DNA of 64,000 nt from Lenzites betulinus. Lineage: Eukaryota > Basidiomycota > Agaricomycetes > Polyporales > Polyporaceae. Shown here in pieces: positions 31,962 to 43,609 of the stretch. Position numbers and translations under genes: made by a program. The notes under the pieces were generated by a model that was given only the letters and a program-made list of their open reading frames with translations, ran no database searches and had not been told where the DNA came from. Position 1 is the first letter of the stretch. The number at the start of each line of letters is the position of its first letter. The stretch covers positions 294,147 through 358,146 of the forward strand of contig JABYQU010000039.1 in assembly GCA_022264855.1 (NCBI GenBank). Reading direction: 5' to 3'.

Positions 31962-32221
31962 AGACATTAGTTTTTGACTGATAGTGTCCCTACATTATGC
32001 TTACCAGTGCCCCAGTGCTGTGAGATGCATCTCATGCTGTCTTGTAGTACACAGCTGTGTAGTAACACAGTCTGCTCACCTTAGACATATCAGACATTAG
32101 TTTTTGACTGATAGTGTCCCTACATTATGCTTACCAGTGCCCCAGTGCTGTGAGATGCATCTCATGCTGTCTTGTAGTACACAGCTGTGTAGTAACACAG
32201 TCTGCTCACCTTAGACATATC
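31962..32221 (+). repeat. Perfect 2 x 130-bp tandem duplication
   Basis: Two copies (31962-32091 and 32092-32221) of a 130-base unit starting AGACATTAGTTTTTGACTG are identical by eye. This must be recent compared with the decayed neighbours. Confidence 0.9.
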
Positions 32222-32799
32222 TCATGTAGCTTGCTCATTTATTTACCAAATGGTATGATCTAAACTGTGTTCTGTTTATATTTATAATGTGAATAGAACT
32301 GTATAGTTTATTTTACTATTGCTTGCCTGGATCATGTACTATAAAGTGTTTCATTCCCACATTGATAAGGGACTAACAGCATGAGTTTGGAGCCAATTAT
32401 AATATGAAAGGCATTGTTTCATGTAAGTATGCTATAGAAGCACACTGAAAAAAACGCCAACAGGATTACATGTGCAGTTACAAAGATATTGATTTCTCAG
32501 TCTGCATATGGGTTCATAGTCACTTTTTTGAACTTCAGGGAGTTCTGCATGCATGTAGGGGCTGGAAAGCAGTGTAAATATATATTCTATGTGTCTAGTC
32601 ACATTACAATGTGGGGTATATATAACAGGTTACAGGGGTGTATGCATGAATGAAGAGGGGGAGTGGAGGCCCTGGGTGAGTGTCCACATAATCCAAAGAG
32701 ATAAGAACATAACAGGCCTCCCTGGGGATACTTGCCTAATTAGGAAGGTCCTGGGGCCCTTTCTGGAGGTTTCCACAGTTTCATAATACATCACAAACC

Positions 32800-33440
32800 T
32801 ATTACAGCCATGCTGCCTGGAGGGCAGAAGTCTGGTGTGCTCAGGGGTTAGAGTCCAAAGTCCGGGAATGAAGTCTGAGCTAGACTTAGCAGCATATGGG
32901 CTGAGGATGCTGTGAGGCTATTAGCAATGCACTGAGCAGACTTACCAAAACTTCACTATTTTGGACTGGCAGAGTTTTGAGGTGGATGTGATGTTCAAGT
33001 AGAAGTTGGGGGGAGAAGTGGGGAGAATGTAAAGAAAAGAAACCAGAGAGAAGCATGAAGTCCGGATGAACTTGGGAGGTTGGGTTCAGGGTTTAGAGTT
33101 TAGAGGTTGGACAGGAGGTAGAAGAACATAGGAAGGTAGGAGAACATAGGAGATGTTCAGATTACAACAAGATATCTGAACTGAGTAGCTAGGACATTGC
33201 AGGGTATGTATTTATAAGTACAGAGCTTATTGTCTAGTGGGAACATTAAAGAAAGGTATATGTAAAATTTGGAACCTGGAGTATATATGGAGTTCCAAGG
33301 TCCAAGACAAGAACAATAAGGCAAAACATAAGATGATGTGCTATAACAAAAATTGGACATACAGGATTTGGTACCGACATTGAGCATACAGAGGTCAGAA
33401 ATGGGGTTTGGACTTAGGGGTTAAAGCACGGGGTGTAACA
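32800..33440 (-). repeat. LTR, family 1 copy C (inverted, decayed)
   Basis: On the minus strand it begins TGTTACACCCCGTG at 33440 and ends near 32800 opposite the TAACA end of copy A. It shares the block around CTAGCTACTCAGTTCAGATAT and the CTATTAGCAATGC region. Many C-to-T/G-to-A differences from copy A are evident. Confidence 0.65.
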
Positions 33441-34416
33441 AAAATCAGCCAGTTTAATTTTTACCACAGTGCACCCCATTAGCTGGCTCTTAATATATCA
33501 GGACTATATCAGATATCAGATGGTGCTCTCCTACCTACCCTATCTGCACACCAAGATGTGACACTTACAACACTGCTTACTAGGTGTGCTTACCAAGATA
33601 TCCCCCCAAATTTGCACTGTTGTGTGGTCACTTGACTGCTCTTCAGTGTTCCTCCTTACGCCATTGAGCTTCTCAGATACAAGAATATGGTTAGGGAATG
33701 GCAGCTCTGCTGCTTTTGCCAAACTTCTGGTGAACATATCCTGTCCACCTGCACAAATCAAGAAACTGTGGAAGAACATGTCACCCTCTACCAACTTCTT
33801 CTCAAAACAATGCCATTCGTGCTGCAACAATGGCAGGCCCTGTCAGACTGGGCTTTTTTTGCAATAGCTTTACTGGATGTTAATACCATGCCCCTCATTG
33901 CACACTTCATCCACTTCACCTTCAGCCACTGCAAATCAACTCTCTTGCTTATTGTGTGGTCTGAGCAGGACCTTTTATATATTTACACTGCGGCCTTATA
34001 ATACAGTGCACAGTGATACACTTGTCCAATGTGCTATTGGTTAATGTCACAAAAACTTAATGGGCACAGCCCCCACTCCTTTTATGTAAATGTCAGGTGA
34101 TTACAGAATGTCCTGCTATTTGACAATACCTTGGGTGTAATGGACCATTTTAGCAATGTGACAAATCATATAGCATATCCTCTGCGCCTTTTTCCCATCG
34201 GGTTTTTGGGTGCAGACACAGACTTGCACCCTGCCTACATTGTAACAAAGTGAGATGACATGGAACCAGATTTTGCTCATGATCCTTAGGCCTGGACAGG
34301 GGTGTTGTGCTGTATGAGAGCACAGAATAACACCTGGGTTTTCATTTTTTGCCCCAGGTTCTTGCTCAGGTAATGCTTGTTTATATGTTAGTTACACAAA
34401 TGAAAGCCAGAGGATA
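33441..34416. other. No recognisable gene
   Basis: The only structure is the LTR-flank homology near 33480 (see 30066-30788). ORFs at 33540-34001 carry no known motif. Confidence 0.4.
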
Positions 34417-34418
34417 TA

Positions 34419-34702
34419 CTGTAGCTGCCAGACCAATTCAGTGGGGGGTTTGGGGTGTGACCAGCCGGATATGAAGCAGTCCCGCCGAAAAAGCGGTGCA
34501 GATGGCAGGTACCTGTGACCGCCCGGTACACAAAGCGGCACGGTGCCCCGCAGGGCCCCAAAAATGCCACTTTGGGGTGTGACCCGCAACGGGCCGCCGA
34601 TGGAGGCGGCAGGAACAGTTGTGACGCAGGACATACACCAAAAAGCGGCACAGCGCAGGCCCGTGTGACCTGTGACCCACCTGATTGGTCTGGCAACTAC
34701 AG
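34419..34702. mobile_element. 284-bp MITE, TA target duplication (Tc1/mariner-type)
   Basis: The inverted ends CTGTAGCTGCCAGACCAAT and, from the right, CTGTAGTTGCCAGACCAAT are flanked by TA (34417-34418 and 34703-34704). The interior is GC-rich, with tandem-like GCGGCACGGTG and GTGTGACC pieces and no transposase. TA duplication and size fit a Tc1/mariner-mobilised MITE; the mobiliser is inferred. Confidence 0.8.
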
Positions 34703-35136
34703 TAATGATATAATGATTGAGTGGGATCTGGGAAAACATTGTGGAAACTTTGTACATGTTTGGTCAGAGATATTGCTGGATAGAGTTTATCTAAGTAGTA
34801 CTTATAAACTGATGCAGTGTACAGCTTGTTGGGGCCCCTGGTGGATTGGTTTATGGTCAATAGAGGGTACAGGTAGATAATGCTTCATATAAGGCAGCAA
34901 CAGGATTGGAGACTGTACATGTGCATTTGATCAAATCATCACTCACTTACTCACCCACTCTATGCCTATATATATATTACTTACCAGTATTTGTAGTTCC
35001 TCTTTGTGCGGCTCACAGATACTGTCAATATGATTATAGTCTTTCACTCACAGACTGAATATTTTCCTTTATGTGGCTCACAGCTCACAGCCTTCCAGGT
35101 TTAGAGTTCTTCATATAACACATAGTGATAGTGTTG

Positions 35137-35780
35137 TGTTACATTCCATGCTCTGACCCCAAAGCCCAAACTCTGTTCCCAATCTTCATACTTCAAATCC
35201 TGTCTCTAAACTCTATATGTCTGATTCCACCATATTACATTATTTCATGTTTCACCTGTATATACAATTACACTTATTGTTCTTGTCTCAGACTTTGAAA
35301 CTCTATTTATACTCTGGGTTCCAAATTTCATGTATACTTTTTTATTGTTTTTGCTAAACAATAGGCTCTGTATTTATAAATATACACCCTAGAATATTCT
35401 AGCTACTCAGTTCAGATATTGTGTTGTAATCTGGACTTCCCTTTGTCTCTCTAACTCTTGTCTGATCACTGATCTCCAACCTCCAACCCCAAATTCTAAA
35501 ATCTGTCCAAGCTTTATACTTCTCTCAAGCTTCCTTTCTTTGCACATACTTATTTCTCCCCACTACTTCTTCTGACTACTACTGGACTTCACATCCACCT
35601 CAAAACTCTGTCAGTTCAAAATAGAGAACCTCTAGCAATTTTGTTCAGTGCATTGCTAATAGCCTTGCAGTGTCCTCAGCCTGTGTGCTGCTAATTCCAG
35701 CGCAGACTTCACCCCCGGACTTTGGACTCTGACCTCCAAGCACACTAGACTTCTGTCCTCTGGGTGGCATGGTTCTAACA
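35137..35780 (+). repeat. Solo LTR, family 1 copy B
   Basis: It starts TGTTACATTCC, ends GGTTCTAACA, and is flanked by the perfect 5-bp duplication TGTTG (35132-35136 and 35781-35785), which marks a solo LTR left by LTR-LTR recombination. Relative to copy A, most CpG sites are now TpG or CpA. Confidence 0.88.
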
Positions 35781-35984
35781 TGTTGCAATCCTACCAAGGT
35801 CATACCTCTTTCCCTAGCTACCAGATTGTGACACTGTGTGGACTGCAATGAAGGAGACCTAGCCCTTACTCACAGAAGATCCCCTTCCCCCATACACTAC
35901 CTCAGTCTCATCCTCTGGGCCCTTGGCTGGGCACACTTGTTCTGCCTTTGTAGCAGGTTCTTATGCACAAGGCATCTTATTGCT

Positions 35985-36385
35985 CACTTACTGTTTGTCC
36001 AACATGCAGGATGGTATGGCCCTGATTCCCATATATTTTCCAAATTGTAGTATGTGTTTTTGAATTAGCCTTGTGTTCTTTCTGTACATAGTCATTTTAG
36101 GGCATTTGAATCCCCCCAACAATCTACTCTAGCATTACATACCTGCAACTTTACTACATGTACCTTTACCTCATATAACCTCATGTGTATATTTACACCA
36201 CATGCAACTTGAACCTAGCATATGCACAAGTCTTGTATTCATAATCTGGCCCAGTAGCACTCTGAGGGAGCTCAAGATCTTCCTCCCCTTTCACACACCT
36301 GGATGTCCTCTTCCCCATGTGTTCCCACTACATTGCATTGTGACAGCCTCAAGTACCTAAGTGGTTTGGTATGTGAAAATGTACC
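35985..36385 (+). repeat. Strongly decayed LTR of the 62.5-kb family (family 2)
   Basis: Colinear matches to 62812-63350 include GGCCCTGATTCCCAT, GTACATAGTCATTT, AGGGCATTTGAATCCCCC and GAGGGAGCTCAAGATCTTCC with CACACACCTGGATGTCCTC. Almost every CpG of the younger copy is TpG or CpA here. The borders are approximate and the 5' third is not recognisable. Confidence 0.65.
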
Positions 36386-36389
36386 CAAA

Positions 36390-39300
36390 TACAACACAGG
36401 CCAAGTTAGGCAAGTTAGCACTTGAAGTAACTTTGTACTCTCTCAAGTGTGGCACACACTGAAAGAGTTTGTTCTACTCATGTAGTAGCTTAAATATGCA
36501 TACTAATGGCCAATGGGACTATAATAAGAAGTAATAGAAGAATATATGATGTGAGAGTTTAGGTGCAGGCAGGGGTGAACCAGACTCAGATTGAATAGAT
36601 ACAGAGAGAGGGTATATAAATGTAATTTAATCACACTATAGATAATGTATGTATGGTAAGGAATGAAATCAGATGTACACAGGTGATCATGATTCCTCTG
36701 GAATCCAGGTAGCTTGATGGATGCCAATATCCAGTGTTGACCCAGCTGGATTCCACTGGTGTGGCAGGCCAGCTTGGTTTTACTAGATCACCCAGCTTAA
36801 AGCCAGCAATCTCACCTTATAGGGCATAGGGCCAAAAATGTTGATATATATGGTAATATGTAGTTCCCCAGTGCGCTCTTATGTGGCGCAGGCTAAGGCT
36901 ACCAATTTATCTGTGCAGGTTTGTGCTCACAATTCTCAAGATGCACGTACACAAATGCTTGCAATAGATATATATTAGAAGAGTGTGTAATGGACAATAC
37001 TAAACTAGCTCTGCAATGCCAAATGTGAGCTACAGTACTGTACCACACTCATTCAGTGACTGAAGTGTCAGCTGGGTGCATCAATGTTATTATTATTAAT
37101 GTTGTGGTTACCACAGTCACACGGCTCCTCCACCAGGGATGCACTCCAAGCTCAGAGTGTCTCAGCCCACCCCTGGCACCCCTGCCCCAAGGTATGATAC
37201 ACCAATATTGATGCCTATAGAATATGTAGTCTATTTGCCAGCTCAAAGGCAACTCACCCAAAATATGCTATCTATGGCAGCCGAACGTCAAATGACTGGG
37301 TGTGTTGTTGTCTAGTAATGAAGCTTAAAGGAGGAGGGTGGGTGCATGCATGAGAAAAAGTACCAGTTAGCATGAGAGAGTGAGAGAGAGAAATACAAGT
37401 CCCAAGCATGCATGGACTCAGTTGAGTAATGCTATGCGAGTGCTGCATGCTGATTATTAATGGTATCTGGTGTGAGGTCCATTTTTGACAGCTAATGAGC
37501 CAGCTGCAAGAGACTGGCATAAGAGGGCTTAATGGTTTTCTAATGGAATAAGCCTATGCAATCACTGGGATTTTGTCGCAGAGCTAGACTCAATGCAATG
37601 AGCAACTGCCTGCTACTATAGGAAATGGAGAGAATCTGACTCGAGGGCGGTGGACATGAAGTCTCACAATGCCGGACTTAGACTTTCATGGCAAATCTAG
37701 CCCAAAGACCAAGATTAACATTTATGACTATAAGGGAATACAAATGATGGCTTACCTACCCCAAAGACCAAGAGGTTAAGATGAGGGCTAGGGTCACTAC
37801 ATGAGGGACTTACATACTACTGGGAAGACACCAAACATGTACAAATGAAGAGGTGGTCTGTGCGCATACAAGCTCAGTTTGCAGGTAGGGGTCAGGTGAC
37901 TGGTCACATGACAGTCCTTGCATTTTACTCTAAGTCTAGCCTGTGCTACGTATTGTGGAATGCCCATACCGAGTCAAGAATAAATACAGAAAAAGAGGAA
38001 AAATACAGGGGTCTGGTTGTCTCCACGACAGGATTTAGCTGGCCTGCTGCACTGGTGACAGCCACTAGTTCTCACCTGGAATCCACTGGCTTGCCATCCG
38101 TATTTCATTGGCTGACTATTTCACCTGAATTACAAAGGAATTGTAAACACCTGTGTACTCAAGTCAAAGTCTCAGATATGTGAGAAATGTCTTAATTGAC
38201 CCAAAATATAACATATGACTATCTTCAAAGGTATCAAAATAGATATATAGTAAGGAATAGGACCTAACATTTTTCTATGAGCATATATGGCTGTTTTATG
38301 ACTGCTTAAAACAAATGCATATGGAATGGCTAGTTTTAGGGGGATTTTTGTATCAATACTGATTGATCAGTATATTGAATATGCTTTTGACAATTACTAT
38401 TGCAGAGAGCTGGGCTTTAGCTTTCTGGTGATCTATAATATGTCCAAAATGGTGAAAAACTGACTTTTAGATGTGTCAAACATAGCTTTTGGCCATTTTT
38501 AATTATTTTTAAATTACATGGGCACTTATTATGCTCACCAGGCCAGCAAGCACAATGTATGCCTGATGGACTTGTTATAATTTAGCTCAAAGCATTTTCC
38601 ATAAACATTAGCTTTCCCAGTGCTAAGTTGATTATCTTGAGTGATCAGTACTCAGTACCACTCCTCAATACCCTCCTTCCAGTATGCATAAGCTTTCTTC
38701 CTACAGATACCTAACTGTAAAGCTCTCTGCCAAACGATAGCCTTGCATGCCTTTCACCTGATGAATGCTGCTCAATGATTCAGTGCTCTCTTTGTTTTGG
38801 ATCTCCCTCATCTAGTAAGACTCATTTTTGGGTGCCAGGGCTGTAGACAATTGCTATGGTTGTCATATTCATTGTAGGGGATGCTCAGGTGAGTTCTTGG
38901 TTCACATTATCAGTCCCATTTTCAATATTCTCAAAAACCGCGCCCTACAAAGTGAATATTTGCACCCCCGGTGCCGCCTGTATGTGAAATCTGTGTGATC
39001 AGTCGCCCGCCTGCCCCCCTCTTTCCTCCCCTTCAAAGAAACAACTTCGAGAGGCCTAGGGCATATTGTAAATTTAACGGCTTCCTGACTGCAAAAGAGA
39101 GCACATTTGCATTCAAAGATGTGCCAACTTAAACTTTGAACCAAGGGCAGCAACAACCCATACATGTGAAGGAAAACCACACAGTGGCAAGCACAAAGCC
39201 CTTAGATGTAGGCACCACAGGCTGAGAACACTTGCCAACCACCGTGTAAACACAAATGAGCCGCACCTGTACTAAGTATGAGCAGGATGAAATTTTTAAA

Positions 39301-40956
39301 CAAAAAAAGAGAGGCCCAGGATTGGCAGAACAAGAAGCACATCACAATGTAGGTCTCTGCACTTTCCCCTGAACCTCCATGCCTTAGTAAGTCATCTCCT
39401 TGGCAGCTTGTGCAAGTTACAACACCATCTTCTAATAATTGCAATCTGACCCCCCGCAGCTTGTTGTGCAGCAGCCTTAGTATTCTCATCCAGAGAGTGT
39501 CAGATATGTGGACGGGTGGTACTGTAAAATTCAAGTCGACTTAACGCGACTGTGGCATATCTTTGTGTATAACACTAGTTGCAATGATTTGCACTTGTCC
39601 CTCCGGCTTCATGATATATATTGCTATCATATGTTCTGTACATTTATGGTATCAGCTACCAACAAAGACTAAGTTGCGACACAGATGCTGGCACAACCTG
39701 ACGAGCAAGGAATGCACCACCATAAGTGCTGTTTGAGTTGTCGCTGTGGCAGGGCCAAGAAACACCGGGGGCCTTGCCCCATGTGACAGCATGTTACATT
39801 GATAACATACTATAGTCACTGACCATATGTAATTACCATATGTTATCTTGCAACTTCACAACCAAATTGAATATGTGTTATCAACATTGAAACAGTGATA
39901 ATGCCCATATGACATTGTGTGCCATCTCAGTAGTATATGATATATCATCACAACGAACCATTGCATTACATTGTAGCATTTTTGAAAATAAGACTGCTCA
40001 CATTATGATAATGAGATTCTGGTATGACAGCATGGTATATTGAAAACCATGTACAATATATATATGCACAGGTCATACTATATTTTAATTATCATGGTGC
40101 AAGGTGTGATATGGGTTTAGCATACAAAATATACAATATAGTGTACAAACTGTATAATATTATCACCTAACATTCATCACATTGAAAGTTTTCCCCATCT
40201 TACTCAAAATGTTATACTGTAAACAACATCAGTACTTTAAAGAAATCACATTCTAAATTGGGTTTCAAAATTGCAGGATAGCACACGGTGATTAAATATT
40301 CCTAGACTATGAGGTAGGACAGGTCTTAGGTGGTAGAATAACACCCTCCAGTGACTGTCACATTTTCGCCACGTGTTGTGACTGATGTGACCAAGGTAAT
40401 TAGACACCGGAAATAATTGATGTTGAGGTGCTGACTTGAGCACTGAGTGCGCATTGAGGATGTTCAACTGCCATCACCAGGTGGCCATCAGGCTAACCAG
40501 GGCTGACCTCTGTATATAGCCATATGGAAGAGGTAGCTTCAGGGAGCCTCCGGAGGAGGCTCCAACAAGTCCATGCCTGTTAACTGCCCACCCCTGGTGT
40601 TTATAGATGACCAATACTTAGTGCTCAGTGCTTGTCTGGTCACTATATACGTCTTTACTACATTTTATGAAATTTAGTACATGATGCATTGCAATGTATT
40701 TGCTGTCCGTTGGAGGGAGGAAAGGATGCACAGGGGAGAGAAGGGAGTAGAAGAGAAGGATAGGTGCCCATGCTTAGTCAGCGAGTTGGCAGGGTAGAGA
40801 GAGTGTGGATGTACCTTGAGGCAAACAAGACAGGACAGTCGAGTCGGGAGCACCACTGATATGCCAGCCCAATCAGGCCTTCTCTCTTCATGCTAAGTCC
40901 ACTCTCTATCTGGGGCTTCAGGATAGTATATATCCATCTGGTGATGACAGTGGAAT
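36390..40956. other. Long AT-rich stretch without genes
   Basis: No protein-like frame was found. The stretch contains one member of a dispersed repeat (38287-38610, partner 51360-51665) and a GGAGCCTCC-GGA-GGAGGCTCC hairpin near 40537. Confidence 0.55.
38287..38610 (+). repeat. Dispersed 320-bp repeat, copy 1
   Basis: It matches 51360-51665 along its length (GAGCTGGGCTTTAGCTTTCTGG against GAGCTGGGCTTCAGCTTCCTGG; AAAGCATTTTCCATA shared). It is the AT-richer copy, with C-to-T and G-to-A differences. No coding sense. Confidence 0.7.
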
Positions 40957-43300
40957 TTGAGCCACAAAGACACGGGCAAGCTGGCAAAACAACAACCACT
41001 GAGACACCCCAAGATGGGCAAGTTTATCTCTCCGAAAGAGTATAAGAAGATCATCGAGATCGCTGCAACCACAAGGGTGCAAGACGAAGAAGAAAACATA
41101 GACACGGTGTGGGCGAACACGCTCGTTCATACCCTAGAAGTCCTGTCATCACTATACACCCCGTTCACCAATATATAACACTTGTTATTCAACAGCAGTA
41201 GAGCCTCACCCAAACTGACAGCAGAAGGCTTTGACAAAACAGCAGCAGATCTCAAAACTGTTGAAAGCCTTCTCACAGAAACCGGCACCAAATACAACAG
41301 CAAGGATGAACAAGTGGAGACAGCGACAATTCAGTACAAGGAGATGACAGATACACCGCGGTTCTTAGGTGACCCATTGGAGGATGCAGTGCAGTTTTGG
41401 AAGGACGTACGGTGATTCTTCCACACCACAGACATGTCGAAAAGGTGTGAGGATTTTGATATGCTACTATGTAAGGGACATGGGTGTTATTGCCCTGATT
41501 GCTTATGGAGTAATGCATAATTAGTAGTAATAGTTATTCATGTATTAATTACCCACGTATGGCGCTCCGAGTATTCGGGACTTGGGCGTCTGGTGACGGG
41601 CAAGTCTTTCTCTTGCCCCACCATCCTACTGGAGTACGCTGCCCAATAAAGGCCCGGTCAAGAGTACTTGAGTAGGCCCGGGATAAGAGAAGACACCCCC
41701 ATGACGCTAACATACTAGCAGCGCGCTCGGCTGCTGATCAATGGTTTTAGAAACTCGACAACTCCGTCAAAAGTGACTGGGACATGCTGATGAAAGCATT
41801 CAATGATGAATGGATCAAGACAACGAGCCCAAAGCTGTCTAGCTCAGAGGTTCTCGAGATCATCGTGAAGTCAATTCCAACTGTTGAGCAGCTGCTAGTA
41901 TATGACATTGACTAACAGGGGGGTCGAATGGTGGCATGCTATTAAATATGGGCACAGAAGTTGTACAACAAGGCAATCATGGGAGACTACTTGAAGGGGC
42001 TGGCGGAACAGATATGGGGCAAGCTATGGAGACCCCTGCGAGAACTGGTGGAGCTGGTGTCAAGTTGGGAGGAGCTATGAGAGCGCATCGTCAAGGTCAA
42101 CACGGCAAGACTGCGTGAAAGGGTCCAAGATGCGCTGGAGGATAAGAAGACTTGCGAGGAGCTCTTATCGCAACTGGCAGAGATAGAAGAGCAGAAGAAG
42201 ACAGTGCAGGGACCATGTCAAACCGCTAAAACACCAATGGTTGAAGAGCTAGCACAGCAACTACAGGTGCTGTCGATGCACCCAGCATATGCCCCGGTGA
42301 GCCACGCCCAATATCCCATCCCACTCCTGTACCCGCAGTGGTCGCAGGCGCTGTATCCACCACCACCACCGGGCCCGTACCAAGCCACCCACCCCACGCA
42401 GAACAACGTGCGGGCACCTATACCAAGGACTATGAGCCAGAACCGGCCGCTGCTCGAGGTGAGATATGCCGCAGTCATAAGGGCGCTGCAAACAGTACCG
42501 GAGAGCACCAATCAGTCACACACAGAGCACGCAAAACAGGTTGAACAATGGCATTGGGACAACCCAGGGCAGTGCGAGGCCAATGAAGAGCAGCTGTACC
42601 CTCTTACACCCGGTACACAGCCCGTAGGGAGTGGAGAGTGCTACATATGCGGCATGAGACATAGGCTACCAGAGCAGTGCTCCACCGCGGCGGTGCCGGA
42701 CTATGAGCAGAGGTGGAGAGCCATTGCTGGAAGTATTGTCTGACAATACCGGCGTCAGAATGAGCACAAAGGGATGCAAGCACAGATGACACCAGTCCAC
42801 CTCGTTACACTGGACATCGGTGAGGCAATGAGCACGCTGAATAGATGGTATTAGAGAGCCACAGTCCCGATGTATGGATACCTGCAGTTTGCACCAGCGC
42901 CACAGTGGCAGGGATACCAACACCCATACACGTATGAACACCCATACAGGCAGGGAAATGTGTAGTGGCCATTGAGGTAAGAGAGCGATCAATGGCCATA
43001 AGCAGCTTTGATGCAACCGGCATAGGGGTCCTTTCACAAGACGAACAATCAGGAATGGACATCAATATTGGGAATGCAGCACAAAGGATGAAGGACCAAG
43101 GACCAAGGGGAGCAGAAGAAGAGGAGGTACACATGTATTCCGTGAGGGAGGCAGAAGTGGGGCATAAGAGTCAGTCGAGATCATACATGGCCAGGCGACA
43201 AAGAACGAGCGATATCTCATCGGTTCCTTGTCACCTCAGCGCACAAAGTACCTTCCCATAACGAGGGAGTCCAGCGCATTTGAACGAGCCGTCATGGGCG
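40957..43300 (+). pseudogene. Ty3/gypsy-like gag relic
   Basis: GKFISPKEYKKIIEIAATTR opens a gag-type region, followed by WANTLVHTLEVLSSLYTPFT. Next come LTAEGFDKTAADLKTVESLL and PRFLGDPLEDAVQFWKDVR, then SDWDMLMKAFNDEWIKTT. A Gln/Pro-rich region (HPAYAPVSHAQYPIPLLYPQ) precedes the knuckle-like CYICGMRHRLPEQC (about 42640) and a final acidic stretch. The order and wording fit gags of Agaricomycete gypsy elements. Stops and frame changes are frequent. A 243-bp solo LTR splits it at 41470, and E3 ends it at about 43316. PR, RT and RNase H are absent downstream; integrase appears only after 49455. Confidence 0.65.
41470..41712. repeat. 243-bp solo LTR inside gag, TSD TACTA
   Basis: The insert runs from TGTAAGGG to GCTAACA, with the 5-bp repeat TACTA on both sides (41465-41469 and 41713-41717). 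Taking out the insert and one repeat gives FDMLLAARSAADQW in the gag frame, so the borders are exact. CCCAATAAAGG near 41645 may be a polyadenylation signal. The family is not otherwise represented in the window. Confidence 0.9.
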
Positions 43301-43320
43301 CAAATCGGCTGACAGACGGT

Positions 43321-43359
43321 GGAGCTGCACTCCGCCCACCCCGGGGGGAGTGCAGCTCC
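43321..43359. repeat. E3 terminal hairpin 1
   Basis: The perfect 12-bp arms GGAGCTGCACTC and GAGTGCAGCTCC enclose a GC-rich loop. The mirror copy is at about 44662-44700. Confidence 0.85.
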
Positions 43360-43471
43360 TCCTCCTGTGCTTGTATTTCATTCATTTTGGCTCGCATTCA
43401 CTTTATCCATTCACTAATACATTCTACTGCACAGGTACAACCTCCTCTGAACAAACTACAGCCCAAAGACA

Positions 43472-43520
43472 CGTCGAGGAGGGTGGGTAGTAGTCCCACT
43501 ACTACCCACCTTCCTCGACG
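43472..43520. repeat. E3 terminal hairpin 2, 23-bp stem
   Basis: Arms 43472-43494 and 43498-43520 pair with one mismatch around the 3-base loop CCC. The mirror copy is at about 44497-44547. Confidence 0.85.
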
Positions 43521-43549
43521 CATAGTGCTGCCGTTTCTGAGCGTATCGC

Positions 43550-43609
43550 CGCACAAAAGGCACCGCCAGAAAGCGGCGGAATGCAGCTTTCTGGCGTTGC
43601 CTTTTGCGC
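43550..43609. repeat. E3 terminal hairpin 3 (GAAAGC type)
   Basis: The inner arms GCCAGAAAGC and GCTTTCTGGC and outer arms CAAAAGGC and GCCTTTTG pair. The mirror copy is at about 44407-44468. It is related to the hairpins at 4531 and 48645. Confidence 0.8.

Noticed and set aside
34388..34880. Overlapping ORFs of 100-140 codons on both strands
   Set aside because: They fall inside the TA-flanked MITE and come from its GC-rich palindromic sequence.
40536..40566. GGAGCCTCC-GGA-GGAGGCTCC hairpin as a terminator
   Set aside because: The rest of the window is eukaryotic; an isolated hairpin has no such meaning here.
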